Program-made: the position numbers and the translations under genes
Shown: positions 44,026 to 53,471 of the stretch, in pieces
Numbering within the stretch: position 1 is the first letter of the stretch
Layout: every line of letters begins with the position of its first letter
Notes under the pieces: model-generated
The model's database searches: none
The model's input: the letters and a program-made list of their open reading frames with translations, nothing else
What the model was told of the DNA's origin: nothing
Assembly: GCF_018070565.1 (NCBI RefSeq)
Contig: NZ_JAGPXL010000015.1
Span: 114,134-178,133, forward strand
Direction of reading: 5' to 3'
Source: Streptomyces sp. B93
GTDB taxonomy: Bacteria; Actinomycetota; Actinomycetes; Streptomycetales; Streptomycetaceae
Length of the DNA: 64,000 bases

Positions 44026-46224
44026 ATGGGCGACAAGGCGAACGCACACCCCGGAGCCGCCGGCAGGGCAGTGGCGGCCGACCACCCCGCGTCCGTACGG
44101 AATGTGGTGCTGGTCGGCCACTCCGGATCGGGCAAGACGACACTGGTGGAGGCCCTCGCGCTGACCGCGGGGGCGGTGAACCGGGCGGGCCGGGTGCAGG
44201 ACGGCGGCACCGTCTCCGACTACGACGAGATCGAGCACCGCCAGCAGCGCTCGGTGCAGCTCTCCCTGGTGCCCCTCGAATGGGACGGCATCAAGATCAA
44301 CCTCCTCGACACCCCCGGATACGCCGACTTCGTCGGGGAGCTGCGGGCCGGTCTGCGAGCCGCGGACGCGGCCCTCTTCGTCGTCTCGGCGTCGGACGGC
44401 GTGGACGGCTCGACGCGCATGGTGTGGGACGAGTGCGCGGCCGTCGGCATGCCGCGCGCCATCGTCGTCACGCACCTGGAGGCGGCCCGCGCCGACTACG
44501 AGGAGATGACGGGGTTCTGCGCACAGGCCTTCGGCGCCGACGACCCCGACGCCGTGCTGCCGCTGTACCTGCCGCTGCGCGGCCCCCAGGCACCCGACGG
44601 CCACGCGCCGGTCACCGGACTGATCGGACTGCTGTCCAAGCAGCTGTTCGACTACTCCACCGGGGAGCGCAAGGAGTCCGAACCCTCCGGGGACCAGCTG
44701 CCGCTGATCGAGGAGGCCCGCAACCGGCTCATCGAGGGGATCATCGCCGAGAGCGAGGACGAGACCCTCATGGACCGCTATCTCGGCGGCGAGACCATCG
44801 ACATCAAGACACTCGTGGACGACCTGGAACGGGCCGTCGCCCGCGGCACCTTCTTCCCCGTCCTCGCCGCCGCCCCCGCGGCCGAGGGCGCCCGCCAGGG
44901 ACTCGGCACGGTGGAACTGCTGGAACTGATCACCGGCGGCTTCCCGACCCCCTTCGAACACCCGACGCCCCGCGTCACCACCCTCGACGGCGAGGAACGC
45001 CGGCTGAAGCCGTGCGACACCGACGGTCCGCTGGTCGCCGAGGTCGTCAAGACCTCCTCCGACCCCTACGTCGGCCGGATCTCCCTCGTCCGCGTCTTCT
45101 CCGGCACCCTGCGCCCCGACGAGACGGTGCACGTCTCCGGGCACGGGCTCGCCGACCGCGGCCACGAGGACCACGATGTCGACGAGCGGATCGGGGCCCT
45201 GTCCACGCCCTTCGGCAAACAGCAGCGCCCGGTCACCCACTGCGTCGCGGGCGATCTCGCGTGCGTGGCCAAACTGAGCCGCGCCGAGACCGGCGACACC
45301 CTGTCCGCCAAGGACGACCCGCTGCTGATGGAACCCTGGGAGATGCCCGACCCGCTGCTGCCGCTCGCCATCCAGGCGCACAGCAAGGCCGACGAGGACA
45401 AGCTCTCCCAGGGGCTGGCCCGGCTGGTCGCCGAGGACCCCACCATGCGCCTGGAGCAGAACCAGGACACCCACCAGGTCGTCCTGTGGTGCCTGGGCGA
45501 GGCGCACGCCGACGTCGCCCTGGAACGGCTGCGCAGCCGCTACGGCGTCCAGGTCGACGTCGTACCGCACAAGGTCTCCCTGCGGGAGACGTTCGCCGCC
45601 AGGTCCGGCGGGCGCGGGCGCCATGTGAAGCAGTCCGGCGGCCACGGGCAGTACGCCATCTGCGAGATCGAGGTGGAACCGCTGCCGGGCGGCTCCGGCA
45701 TCGAGTTCGTGGACAAGGTCGTCGGCGGCGCGGTGCCACGGCAGTTCATCCCCTCGGTGGAGAAGGGCGTACGAGCCCAGGCCGCCAAGGGCATCGCCGC
45801 CGGACACCCCCTCATCGACGTCCGCGTCACCCTGCTGGACGGCAAGGCGCACTCGGTGGACTCCTCCGACGCCGCCTTCCAGACGGCGGGCGCCCTCGCC
45901 CTGCGGGAGGCCGCCTCCGACGCCCGGATCCACCTGCTGGAACCGGTCGCCGAGGTCAGCGTCCTGGTCGGCGACGACTACGTGGGCGCCGTGATGAGCG
46001 ACCTGTCCGGACGGCGCGGCCGGGTCCTGGGCACCGAGCAGACACCCGGCGGCCGCACCCTCGTACGCGCCGAGGTCCCCGAGATCGAGATCGGCCGGTA
46101 CGCCGTCGACCTGCGCTCGCTGTCCCACGGCACCGCGCGCTTCAGCCGCCGGTACGCGCGCCACGAGCCGATGCCCGCGCAGGTCGCGGAGAAGGTCAGG
46201 CAACAGACCGCCGACAGCGCCTAG
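44026..46224 (+). CDS. Elongation factor G-like protein (EF-G2 type)
   Basis: 732-aa relative of EF-G. G1 is GHSGSGKT (31-38) and G3 DTPGYADF (95-102), but the G4 motif NKxD is replaced by THLE (149-152) and the switch I Thr is not evident (HRQQRSVQLSL instead of RGITI). Domain II, EF-G domain IV (RHVKQSGGHGQYAICEIEVEPL) and the C-terminal domain are present. ATG 44026 follows GGGAGG. It is not the housekeeping translocase, which sits with rpsL/rpsG elsewhere. It may act on ribosomes in some other way; its GTPase behaviour cannot be judged from sequence alone. Confidence 0.9.
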   Translation: MGDKANAHPGAAGRAVAADHPASVRNVVLVGHSGSGKTTLVEALALTAGAVNRAGRVQDGGTVSDYDEIEHRQQRSVQLSLVPLEWDGIKINLLDTPGYADFVGELRAGLRAADAALFVVSASDGVDGSTRMVWDECAAVGMPRAIVVTHLEAARADYEEMTGFCAQAFGADDPDAVLPLYLPLRGPQAPDGHAPVTGLIGLLSKQLFDYSTGERKESEPSGDQLPLIEEARNRLIEGIIAESEDETLMDRYLGGETIDIKTLVDDLERAVARGTFFPVLAAAPAAEGARQGLGTVELLELITGGFPTPFEHPTPRVTTLDGEERRLKPCDTDGPLVAEVVKTSSDPYVGRISLVRVFSGTLRPDETVHVSGHGLADRGHEDHDVDERIGALSTPFGKQQRPVTHCVAGDLACVAKLSRAETGDTLSAKDDPLLMEPWEMPDPLLPLAIQAHSKADEDKLSQGLARLVAEDPTMRLEQNQDTHQVVLWCLGEAHADVALERLRSRYGVQVDVVPHKVSLRETFAARSGGRGRHVKQSGGHGQYAICEIEVEPLPGGSGIEFVDKVVGGAVPRQFIPSVEKGVRAQAAKGIAAGHPLIDVRVTLLDGKAHSVDSSDAAFQTAGALALREAASDARIHLLEPVAEVSVLVGDDYVGAVMSDLSGRRGRVLGTEQTPGGRTLVRAEVPEIEIGRYAVDLRSLSHGTARFSRRYARHEPMPAQVAEKVRQQTADSA

Positions 46225-46273
46225 TCGGCACCCGGCCGTCCCCGACTGGCCGGATCGGAACGCTCCCCTCCGG

Positions 46274-46305
46274 GGTCGGCGGGCGGCTTCGGCCGTCCGC
46301 CGACC
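46274..46305 (+). terminator. Terminator after the EF-G-like gene
   Basis: A 14-bp stem with one G-U pair closed by a TTCG tetraloop (46274-46287 with 46292-46305) starts 50 bp past the EF-G-like stop. Confidence 0.8.
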
Positions 46306-46410
46306 TGATGTCGGTGCCTGCGGATACTCTGAGAACCTGATCAACAGGTGTGCGAGGCACGGAAGTCGGGAAGTCCGCAGGAGCGACAGTGCGGCGATGG
46401 GGGGCGGGAC

Positions 46411-48072
46411 ATGTCCGTTGAGAGCGGTTATGCGGACTTCTTCGGGCCGCAAGTGCCGCGTACCGGGGACACGGACCAGACGGCGACCTACGCCCTGGCC
46501 TCCGCGGCCTACCGGGACGACCCGCCCGCCAAGATCCTCGAGGCCAACAGCGAGTGGCACGAGTCGAAGGTGTCCGAGGGCCAGAAGTGGGCCAGGATCT
46601 TCCGGCCCAACCTCGGCGAGGCCTACGCCACCGCCGTGGTCAACCGCATGCTGGGCTCCGGCCGCAAGCCGCTCATCCAGTCCTTCGGCGCCGAGCCGCA
46701 GGTCGTCGTCGAGCACTGCCTGGCCGCCAACCGCATCCGCAAGGAGCGGGACAACCGCCTGACCATCGTCATGGTCGTCTGCGGACTGCTGTTCCTGCCC
46801 GGACTGCTGATCTGGCTGCTGGTCTTCACCCTGCGCGGCACCGTCGCCAAGCGCGACGACAAGCGGGCCTCCACCCTCGCCACGACCCTCCTGGTCGCCG
46901 TGGGCGCCCTCGCCGTGATCTTCCTGATCCGGATGCCCTTCACCGGCTTCTGGGCCTGGTACGCCCGCGCGGCCGTGGTGATGCCCGTCGTCGGCTGGTT
47001 CTGGGCCAAGCAGATCTGCGAGCGCACCGCCAGGGACCTGCGCGAGCGGTGGGACGGCCTGCTCTCCGGCAGCAGCGTCGGCGCGAAGGTGCCCGAGGCG
47101 GTGCCCAGCAGCCCCGGCGAGACCGCCGCCGAGCAACTGCGCCAGTCCCTCGCCCAGCTCAACGCCGAACAGCAGTCCAACTCCGTCTTCTACGCCGGGC
47201 CCAAGGGCATACTCGGCATGGGCACCCGCTGGGGCAGCTGGCAGCTCGCCGAGGACCTGGTCCCCGCAGACCCCGACCGGGAGATCCACCCCTTCCGCAG
47301 CTGGGACGTCATACGCTCCATCCACGACCAGCTCCGCATGCTGGAACGCGGCCCGCTGAACACCGGCGGCTTCCCCAAGCCGTCGATACGGCACTGGATC
47401 GTCACCCCCGTCGACGAGAAGGCGGACGCGGTCGCCCGGCCCGAGGGCACCGACGTGGAGGCCTACCAGGTCAAGCCGCACGCCATACAGGAGATCTGCA
47501 ACAAGCAGCAGTTCGGCAGCGGCGACCGGCACTACCTGGGAGTGCAGTGGGTCCTGTGGGACGGCCAGCTGGTGATCACCATGCTGATCACGGTCACGGT
47601 GCTCTACGAGACCCTGCGCATCGAGGTCACCGGGCACGCCCTGGGCCGGGTGCACCCCCTGTTCTCCGGGAAACCGGCAGCCAAGGAGAAGTCCGTCCAG
47701 AAGTCCCTCAAGCGCTGGGAGAGCCGGACCATCAAGCTGCCCCTCGTCGACACCGACGAGGTCGTCCGCCTCGCCGCCCGGGCGCCGCTCACCTGGTACC
47801 CGCCGCTGCTGAACTGGCTCGGCGGCACCCTCACCCTCCCCGAGCCGTTCGGGCTGCGGCACGTGTGGGCCGACAAGCCCTGGCGGCACCGCTTCATGGC
47901 CGACGACGCCCTGCGCGCCGCCACGCCGGTCCTGCGGGTCGTCCACGCCGCCGCGATCAAGGTCCTCAAGGAGAACGGCGTCGACACCGAGAAGTTCGGC
48001 TCCCGCTCGGCCTCCCTCAGCGGAGCCGTACAGGAGGCGGCCCCGAAGAAGGCCGACCTCTACGACGCCTGA
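46411..48072 (+). CDS. Large conserved membrane protein of unknown function
   Basis: 553-aa protein not recognised. A soluble N-terminus of about 95 residues is followed by membrane segments at about 97-120, 132-152 and 158-178, a long cytoplasmic or external loop, and another hydrophobic stretch at about 376-400 (QWVLWDGQLVITMLITVTVLYE). Late segments (WYPPLLNWLGGTLTLPEPFGLRHVW) may be membrane associated. ATG 46411 lies after a GGGGCGGG stretch; an in-frame ATG 63 bp upstream is possible. It follows the EF-G-like gene but is separated from it by a terminator and probably has its own promoter. Confidence 0.8.
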   Translation: MSVESGYADFFGPQVPRTGDTDQTATYALASAAYRDDPPAKILEANSEWHESKVSEGQKWARIFRPNLGEAYATAVVNRMLGSGRKPLIQSFGAEPQVVVEHCLAANRIRKERDNRLTIVMVVCGLLFLPGLLIWLLVFTLRGTVAKRDDKRASTLATTLLVAVGALAVIFLIRMPFTGFWAWYARAAVVMPVVGWFWAKQICERTARDLRERWDGLLSGSSVGAKVPEAVPSSPGETAAEQLRQSLAQLNAEQQSNSVFYAGPKGILGMGTRWGSWQLAEDLVPADPDREIHPFRSWDVIRSIHDQLRMLERGPLNTGGFPKPSIRHWIVTPVDEKADAVARPEGTDVEAYQVKPHAIQEICNKQQFGSGDRHYLGVQWVLWDGQLVITMLITVTVLYETLRIEVTGHALGRVHPLFSGKPAAKEKSVQKSLKRWESRTIKLPLVDTDEVVRLAARAPLTWYPPLLNWLGGTLTLPEPFGLRHVWADKPWRHRFMADDALRAATPVLRVVHAAAIKVLKENGVDTEKFGSRSASLSGAVQEAAPKKADLYDA

Positions 48073-48103
48073 CCCCACCCCCCGCCGGTGCGGCGAGCGC
48101 GCC

Positions 48104-48652
48104 TCACCGCACCGGCCAGGCCTCCGCCAGCATCTTGCGGGTGTCGGCCAGCAGCTGCGGCAGCACCTTGGTGTGCCCCACCACCGGCATGAAGTTCGTG
48201 TCCCCGCCCCACCGCGGCACGATGTGCTGGTGCAGATGCGCGGCGATCCCCGCGCCCGCCACCGTGCCCTGGTTCATCCCGATGTTGAAGCCGTGCGCCC
48301 CGGAAGCCGCCCGCAGCGCCGTCATCGCCTGCTTCGTCAGCTCGGCCAGCTCCGCGGTCTCCGCCTCGGTCAGGTCGGTGTAGTCGGCGACGTGCCGGTA
48401 CGGCACGGTCATCAGATGCCCGCCGTTGTACGGGTACAGATTCAGCACCGCGTACACCAGCTCACCCCGCCGGACGATCAACCCGTCCTCGTCCGACTTC
48501 GCCGGAATCGAGCAGAAGGGGCAGCCGTCGTCGGCGCCCGGACCGGTCGGCTTGTTCTCGCCCTGGATGTACGCCATCCGGTGGGGCGTCCACAGGCGCT
48601 GGAACGCGTCCTGCGTCCCCACTCCGATCTGCTGCTCCGGCTCACTCGTCAT
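48104..48652 (-). CDS. HIT-family hydrolase / AP4A phosphorylase-like
   Basis: The 182-aa protein has the histidine triad HLHQHIVPRW (139-148) with the preceding NQGTVAGAGIAAH, and a Cys pair CPFC (44-47). This makes it similar to the mycobacterial Rv2613c type, an AP4A phosphorylase. ATG 48652 (MTSEPEQQ) was chosen; ATG 48664 four codons earlier is possible and neither has a clear Shine-Dalgarno. Confidence 0.9.
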   Translation of the reverse strand: MTSEPEQQIGVGTQDAFQRLWTPHRMAYIQGENKPTGPGADDGCPFCSIPAKSDEDGLIVRRGELVYAVLNLYPYNGGHLMTVPYRHVADYTDLTEAETAELAELTKQAMTALRAASGAHGFNIGMNQGTVAGAGIAAHLHQHIVPRWGGDTNFMPVVGHTKVLPQLLADTRKMLAEAWPVR

Positions 48653-48729
48653 GCTAGGCAGCATATGGCGTCGCCCGAACGGGCCGTGTCGCCGGGCACC
48701 GGGAAATACCCCCGGGTAAAGCTGGACCG

Positions 48730-49401
48730 ATGGACCACGACAGCCGCGAGGCCCGCTGGGAACGCCGCACCGACGGCCCCCTCACCGCTGCCTCGCTGCT
48801 CTTCCTGGCCACCTACGCGGTCCGGGTGCTCGCCGAGCCCTCACTGTCCGAGCCCGGCCGCATCACCTGCGATGTCGCGATGCTGGCCGCCTGGGCCGTG
48901 TTCGTCGTCGACTACGGCGTCCGCTGGCGGTACAGCGGGCAGCGCCTGCGCTTCGTACGGACACACCCGCTGGACACCCTCGTGGTGATCCTGCCGCTGC
49001 TGCGGCCGCTGCGGTTCGTCAAGACCTACGAGCGGGTGAAGCGACGCCGCGGGCAGCCCCGGCTGCCCCTGTACGGCCGGGTGATCTTCTACTCCGGGAC
49101 GTCCGCCCTGCTGCTCGGCTTCGCGAGCGCGCTCGCCGTCTACCGCCAGGAGCGCGGCGCACCCGGAGCGAACATCCGCACCTTCGGGGACGCCCTGTGG
49201 TGGGCCTGCTCGACCCTGTCCACCGTCGGCTACGGCGATGCCACTCCCGTGACACCGATGGGGCGGGTGATCGCCGCGGTCATGATGGCGGGCGGCCTGG
49301 CCCTGCTGGGCGCGGTGACGGGGTCGTTCTCGTCCTGGCTGCTCCAGGTGTTCTCGCGCGAGGACGACGACAGGCCCCCGGGGGGATCCCCGGGGGCCTG
49401 A
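48730..49401 (+). CDS. Voltage-gated-type potassium channel protein
   Basis: 223-aa membrane protein with an ion-channel pore: selectivity filter TLSTVGYGD (VGYGD 166-170), flanking pore helix DALWWACS, inner helix about 178-203. Two or three upstream segments (18-34, 45-64, 80-94) ending in an Arg/Lys-rich stretch suggest a shortened voltage-sensor-like domain. Ion and gating mode are inferred from the filter. Its last codons form the stem of a terminator. Confidence 0.92.
   Translation: MDHDSREARWERRTDGPLTAASLLFLATYAVRVLAEPSLSEPGRITCDVAMLAAWAVFVVDYGVRWRYSGQRLRFVRTHPLDTLVVILPLLRPLRFVKTYERVKRRRGQPRLPLYGRVIFYSGTSALLLGFASALAVYRQERGAPGANIRTFGDALWWACSTLSTVGYGDATPVTPMGRVIAAVMMAGGLALLGAVTGSFSSWLLQVFSREDDDRPPGGSPGA
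49371..49400. terminator. Terminator overlapping the end of the channel gene
   Basis: A perfect 13-bp inverted repeat with a GGAT loop (49371-49383 with 49388-49400) covers the last codons of the channel gene. It also lies 23 bp past the stop of the converging thrS, so it may serve both. Confidence 0.75.
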
Positions 49402-49422
49402 GACCCGCGTCGGCGGGAACGG

Positions 49423-51399
49423 CTACACCTGGACGCGGCGCTCCACCACGTCGACGAGCTTCGCCAGCGCCTCGTCGCTCGGGATGCCGTTCTCCTGCGA
49501 ACCGTCCCGGTAGCGGAACGACACCGTGCCCGCGTTCATGTCGTCGTCACCCACGATGATCATGAACGGCACCTTCTGCTTCTGAGCGGTGCGGATCTTC
49601 TTCTGCATCCGGTCCGAGGACGAGTCGACCTCGACCCGCAGCCCCTTCTTCTTCGCCTCGGCGGCGAACTTCTCCAGGTACTCCACGTGCGCGTCCCCGA
49701 CCGGGATGCCCACGGCCTGCACGGGCGCCAGCCACGCCGGGAAGGCACCCGCGTAGTGCTCCAGGAGCACCGCGAAGAACCGCTCGATCGAGCCGAACAG
49801 TGCGCGGTGGATCATCACGGGCCGCTGCTTGGAGCCGTCCGCCGCGGTGTACTCCAGGTCGAACCGCTCGGGCAGGTTGAAGTCGAGCTGGATCGTCGAC
49901 ATCTGCCAGGTGCGGCCGATGGCGTCGCGGGCCTGCACGGAGATCTTCGGCCCGTAGAACGCGGCGCCGCCCGGGTCGGGCACCAGCGGCAGCCCCTGCT
50001 TCTCGGCGACCTCGCGCAGCGTCTCGGTCGCCTCCTCCCAGGCCTCGTCCGACCCGACGAACTTCTCCGGGTCCTTGGTGGACAGCTCCAGGTAGAAGTC
50101 GGTCAGACCGTAGTCGCGCAGCAGGTCCAGCACGAAGGTGAGGAGCTTGTCCAGCTCCCCGGACATCTGCTCACGGGTGCAGTAGATGTGCGCGTCGTCC
50201 TGGGTGAAGCCGCGCGCGCGGGTCAGACCGTGCACGACACCCGACTTCTCGTACCGGTACACGGTGCCGAACTCGAACAGCCGCAGCGGCAGTTCACGGT
50301 AGGACCGCCCGCGCGCGTCGAAGATCAGGTTGTGCATCGGGCAGTTCATGGGCTTGAGGTAGTAGTCCACGCCCTCGTCGAGCTGCATGGGCGGGTACAT
50401 GCCCTCGGCGTACCAGTCGAGGTGGCCCGAGGTCTCGAAGAGCTTCCCCTTGGTGGCGTGCGGGGTGTAGACGAACTCGTAGCCCGCCTCCTCGTGGCGG
50501 CGCCGCGAGTAGTCCTCCATGACCCGGCGGATGATGCCGCCCTTGGGGTGGAAGACGGCGAGGCCGGAACCGATCTGCTCCGGGATGGAGAACAGGTCCA
50601 GCTCGGAGCCCAGCCTGCGGTGGTCGCGCTTCTCGGCCTCGGCGAGGAACTCCAGGTGCGCCTTCAGCTCGTCCTTGGACGGCCAGGCGGTGCCGTAGAT
50701 GCGCTGGAGCATCGGGTTCTTCTCGCTGCCGCGCCAGTAGGCGGCGGCGTTCCGCATCAGCTTGAACGCCGGGATCGCCCGGGTCGAGGGCAGGTGCGGG
50801 CCCCGGCACAGGTCCTTCCAGCACAGCTCGCCGGTCTTGGCGTCCAGGTTGTCGTAGATGGTCAGCTCACCGGCGCCCACCTCGACGTCCGCGCCGTCGT
50901 CGGCGGAGGCGGAGCCCTTGAGGCCGATCAGCTCCAGCTTGTACGGCTCGTCGGCCAGCTCCTCGCGGGCGGCCTCGTCGGTGACGACGCGGCGGGAGAA
51001 GCGCTGCCCCCGCTTCTGGATCTCCTGCATCTTCTTCTCGATGGCCTTGAGATCCTCGGGGGTGAACGGCTTCTCGACGTCGAAGTCGTAGTAGAAGCCG
51101 TCCTTGACGGGCGGGCCGATGCCCAGCTTGGCCTCGGGGAACAGCTCCTGCACGGCCTGCGCCATGACGTGCGCGGTGGAGTGGCGCAGGATGTTCAGGC
51201 CGTCCTCGGAGGAGATCTCGACGCCCTCGACCTCGTCGCCCTCGGACACCTGGTAGGCGAGGTCCTTCAGCTCGCCGCCCACACGCGCGGCGACGATCGA
51301 GCGCTCACCGGCGAAGAGGTCGGCGGCCGTAGTGCCCGTCGTCACCACGCGCTCTTCCCGCTCGGAATCGCGTTGGATGATCACACGGACGTCTGACAC
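49423..51399 (-). CDS. thrS: Threonyl-tRNA synthetase
   Basis: Charges tRNA-Thr and edits Ser-tRNA-Thr. The 658-aa protein has an N-terminal TGS domain (1-63), the editing domain with HSTAHVMAQAVQELFPEAK (HxxxH), the catalytic core (LKPMNCPMHNLIF, LTRARGFTQDDAHIYC, VQARDAIGRTWQMSTIQLDFNLPERFDLEY) and an anticodon-binding domain. GTG 51399 is the start. The 95-bp leader shows no T-box-like structure. Confidence 0.98.
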   Translation of the reverse strand: MSDVRVIIQRDSEREERVVTTGTTAADLFAGERSIVAARVGGELKDLAYQVSEGDEVEGVEISSEDGLNILRHSTAHVMAQAVQELFPEAKLGIGPPVKDGFYYDFDVEKPFTPEDLKAIEKKMQEIQKRGQRFSRRVVTDEAAREELADEPYKLELIGLKGSASADDGADVEVGAGELTIYDNLDAKTGELCWKDLCRGPHLPSTRAIPAFKLMRNAAAYWRGSEKNPMLQRIYGTAWPSKDELKAHLEFLAEAEKRDHRRLGSELDLFSIPEQIGSGLAVFHPKGGIIRRVMEDYSRRRHEEAGYEFVYTPHATKGKLFETSGHLDWYAEGMYPPMQLDEGVDYYLKPMNCPMHNLIFDARGRSYRELPLRLFEFGTVYRYEKSGVVHGLTRARGFTQDDAHIYCTREQMSGELDKLLTFVLDLLRDYGLTDFYLELSTKDPEKFVGSDEAWEEATETLREVAEKQGLPLVPDPGGAAFYGPKISVQARDAIGRTWQMSTIQLDFNLPERFDLEYTAADGSKQRPVMIHRALFGSIERFFAVLLEHYAGAFPAWLAPVQAVGIPVGDAHVEYLEKFAAEAKKKGLRVEVDSSSDRMQKKIRTAQKQKVPFMIIVGDDDMNAGTVSFRYRDGSQENGIPSDEALAKLVDVVERRVQV

Positions 51400-51494
51400 C
51401 GGTCTCTCCTGACTGAAGGCGAATGCGAGCGCCGTACCCGAGCGCGCGCCGTAGCCGGAATCGTACCGACCCGCCCCCTCCGATCGCTAAACGG

Positions 51495-52712
51495 TTACCG
51501 ACCGTCCTCGCCTCCGCACGCCTCCTCGAAGAAGTCGAGATCCTCCTGGAGCGACTTGAGCAGCCGGTCCCGCTCCGCCTCGTCCACCTGTACGGGTACG
51601 ACCCCTCCGGCGCCGGTCAGCCGACGGAAGCCGCCCCGGCTCTCCAGCCGCCCGTGCACCCGCACCGGCAGTCCGACCAGATGGGCGTGCCCGGCGAGAC
51701 GGTAGTCCTCCTCGCCGAGGGTGAGGCGGACGTGCGGCACCTCGGCCCCGGCCAGTACCCGCAGCCGTACGGTGCCCGCGCCGCGCGGCTGTGACCTGCG
51801 CATCCGTACGACGGCTCCGGTGACCCGGACCGGTACGGAGGGTTCGGCGCGCAGATAGCGGGCTCCGGCCTCGCGCAGCACGGGCAGGTCGCCGGGTGAG
51901 AACTCGACGGGTCCGGCGCCGGGCGCACAGCCTTCGGGGACCCCGGCGGCGGGCGCCCACCGCACGGCGATCCGGGCGCCCTCGGTGCCGTGCACGAGGG
52001 CGGTCAGCGCCTGGGTGAGTTCACGGCTGACGCCCGCCTCGACGGCGCTGTCGAAGGCGTCCATGCCGCCGGTGGCACGCCGGTAGTCGATGGCCTCGCG
52101 GGCGGCGTGCAGGGCCTGGTGCAGCCGTACGGCGAGGGGCCGCCCGGCGGGCACGGGCACGAAGGCGGTGAGCCGGTGCCCGCCGGGTGCGGCGCCCACC
52201 AGCACGCTGTCCAGCAGGGCGGCGGCGGGGCGGCGGTGCCGGGCGCCGTGGTAGCCCGCACGCGCGCGTGTCGCGAGGGCCGCGGCGAGCAGCACCTGCC
52301 GGGCGGCGGCGCGCAGTTGTTCCTCGGCGGTCCAGGGGGTGCTCCCGGCGGGCCCGGCCGGGGCGTCGCGCCACCAGTGGACCTCGTCGCTGGGGACGGT
52401 GAGGGCGACGAGGACATCCCGCGCGGAGGGCGCCGTACTGCGGGCGAGCGCGTCGAGGGCCTCGCCGAGCAGGTCGTCGCTGTCGGGGAAGGCGCGGCTC
52501 TCGGGTACGAGGAGGCTGGTACCCCGCGCTCCGGGTCCGGGCGGGGTCCAGCGGCCGTAGCGTCCGGTGGCGCCGCCGCGGCGCTGCCAGCCGTGCCGGT
52601 GCAGCAGGGCGGCGAGCACGGCGGGGTCGATCCCGCGGGGGTCGGGAGGACGGTTCCAGGGGGCGTCGATGGGGTGGGGCCGCGCGGGTTCGTCGAGGGG
52701 GCGGTGGGTCAT
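51495..52712 (-). CDS. Unknown protein, possible OB-like C-terminal domain
   Basis: 405-aa protein not recognised. The central region is Ala/Arg-rich and helical. Residues about 300-385 alternate hydrophobic residues in a pattern (PVRVTGAVVRM, TVRLRVLAGAEVPHVRLTL, LVGLPVRVHGRLES) that could form an OB-type beta barrel. ATG 52712 overlaps the stop of the upstream DUF4365 gene by 4 bp, so the two are made together. Because DUF4365 proteins are nuclease-like, this one may be its partner; that is inference only. Confidence 0.75.
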   Translation of the reverse strand: MTHRPLDEPARPHPIDAPWNRPPDPRGIDPAVLAALLHRHGWQRRGGATGRYGRWTPPGPGARGTSLLVPESRAFPDSDDLLGEALDALARSTAPSARDVLVALTVPSDEVHWWRDAPAGPAGSTPWTAEEQLRAAARQVLLAAALATRARAGYHGARHRRPAAALLDSVLVGAAPGGHRLTAFVPVPAGRPLAVRLHQALHAAREAIDYRRATGGMDAFDSAVEAGVSRELTQALTALVHGTEGARIAVRWAPAAGVPEGCAPGAGPVEFSPGDLPVLREAGARYLRAEPSVPVRVTGAVVRMRRSQPRGAGTVRLRVLAGAEVPHVRLTLGEEDYRLAGHAHLVGLPVRVHGRLESRGGFRRLTGAGGVVPVQVDEAERDRLLKSLQEDLDFFEEACGGEDGR

Positions 52713-53275
52713 GGTCTGCCTCCCGTTCCGACCCGCGTCATGATCTCGCACAGGGCCCGGTCGTCGAAGATCCGCGCGGTCGGTATCCGCACGGTGGTGC
52801 GGGTGCGGCCGGTGATCGGGTGACCGGCGAGGTTGACCCAGTAGCAGCAGTGTCTGAGGTCGAGCCGGTCGTGGCCGGCGCGCAGCCAGTCGTCCCGGGA
52901 GCGCGGGACGAGCATCACGACGAGGATCTTGTGCACCGAGACCGGGGTGCGGGCGAGTTTCGCCAGGTGGTCGTTGTCGAGGGTGAAGGAGAAAGTGCGG
53001 CCCGGCGGGTTCGGGGGGATCTGGTACGTCGCCTTGAGCTGCACCTTGATGGTGACCTCGTCGTCGACGGTGTGGCCGGGCGCGCTGTGGCTGACGTGCC
53101 AGTCGATGCCGTTGTCGGGGAAGGGCTGGGACAGCGAGCACCCGGCCGCGGCGGCGACGGCGTGCAGATAGCCCACCTGCAAGGTCTCCATGCAGGCGGT
53201 GGTGGCGAGTGAACCGCGAGGGGGGCCCGTGCGTTCGGGCAGCAGCCCGCCCCGCTCGGGCTGCGCTACCGCCAT
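52709..53275 (-). CDS. DUF4365-like, PD-(D/E)XK nuclease-fold protein
   Basis: The 188-aa protein has the ordered residues of a nuclease core: Glu30 (METLQVGYLHAV), Asp58 (GIDWHVSH) and Gln79-x-Lys81 (IKVQLKAT). This is the D...QxK variant of PD-(D/E)XK enzymes seen in DUF4365. Most of the rest is beta-rich (FSFTLDNDHL, KILVVMLVP). ATG 53275 follows a GGAAGG site. It is coupled to the 405-aa gene and diverges from the exonuclease. Assignment rests on motifs recognised by eye. Confidence 0.75.
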   Translation of the reverse strand: MAVAQPERGGLLPERTGPPRGSLATTACMETLQVGYLHAVAAAAGCSLSQPFPDNGIDWHVSHSAPGHTVDDEVTIKVQLKATYQIPPNPPGRTFSFTLDNDHLAKLARTPVSVHKILVVMLVPRSRDDWLRAGHDRLDLRHCCYWVNLAGHPITGRTRTTVRIPTARIFDDRALCEIMTRVGTGGRP

Positions 53276-53471
53276 GACCGGACAGCCTTCCGAGCCCAGG
53301 TGATCGTCAAGTGCCGGGCCGCGTCCGCAGGGTGGCGACGATACCGCTGAACTGCGGCGACCCGTACTCCTGTTGTCTCCTCGCGGCGTACGGCGCAAAC
53401 GGCCCGGGTATCACCGAGACGGCGGTGGACGGGGCGTCAGCCGCCGTGGGCGATCGAGGAGTTGTGGTCGT

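Noticed and set aside
44002..48078. Very long open frame on the minus strand opposite the EF-G-like and membrane-protein genes
   Set aside because: It mirrors the codon bias of the plus-strand genes, is full of Gly/Val/Asp/Leu low complexity and lacks any motif; it is a high-GC shadow frame.
51400..51494. Possible T-box leader before thrS (also looked for before alaS and hisS)
   Set aside because: The leaders are short and no specifier stem or T-box-like sequence was seen.
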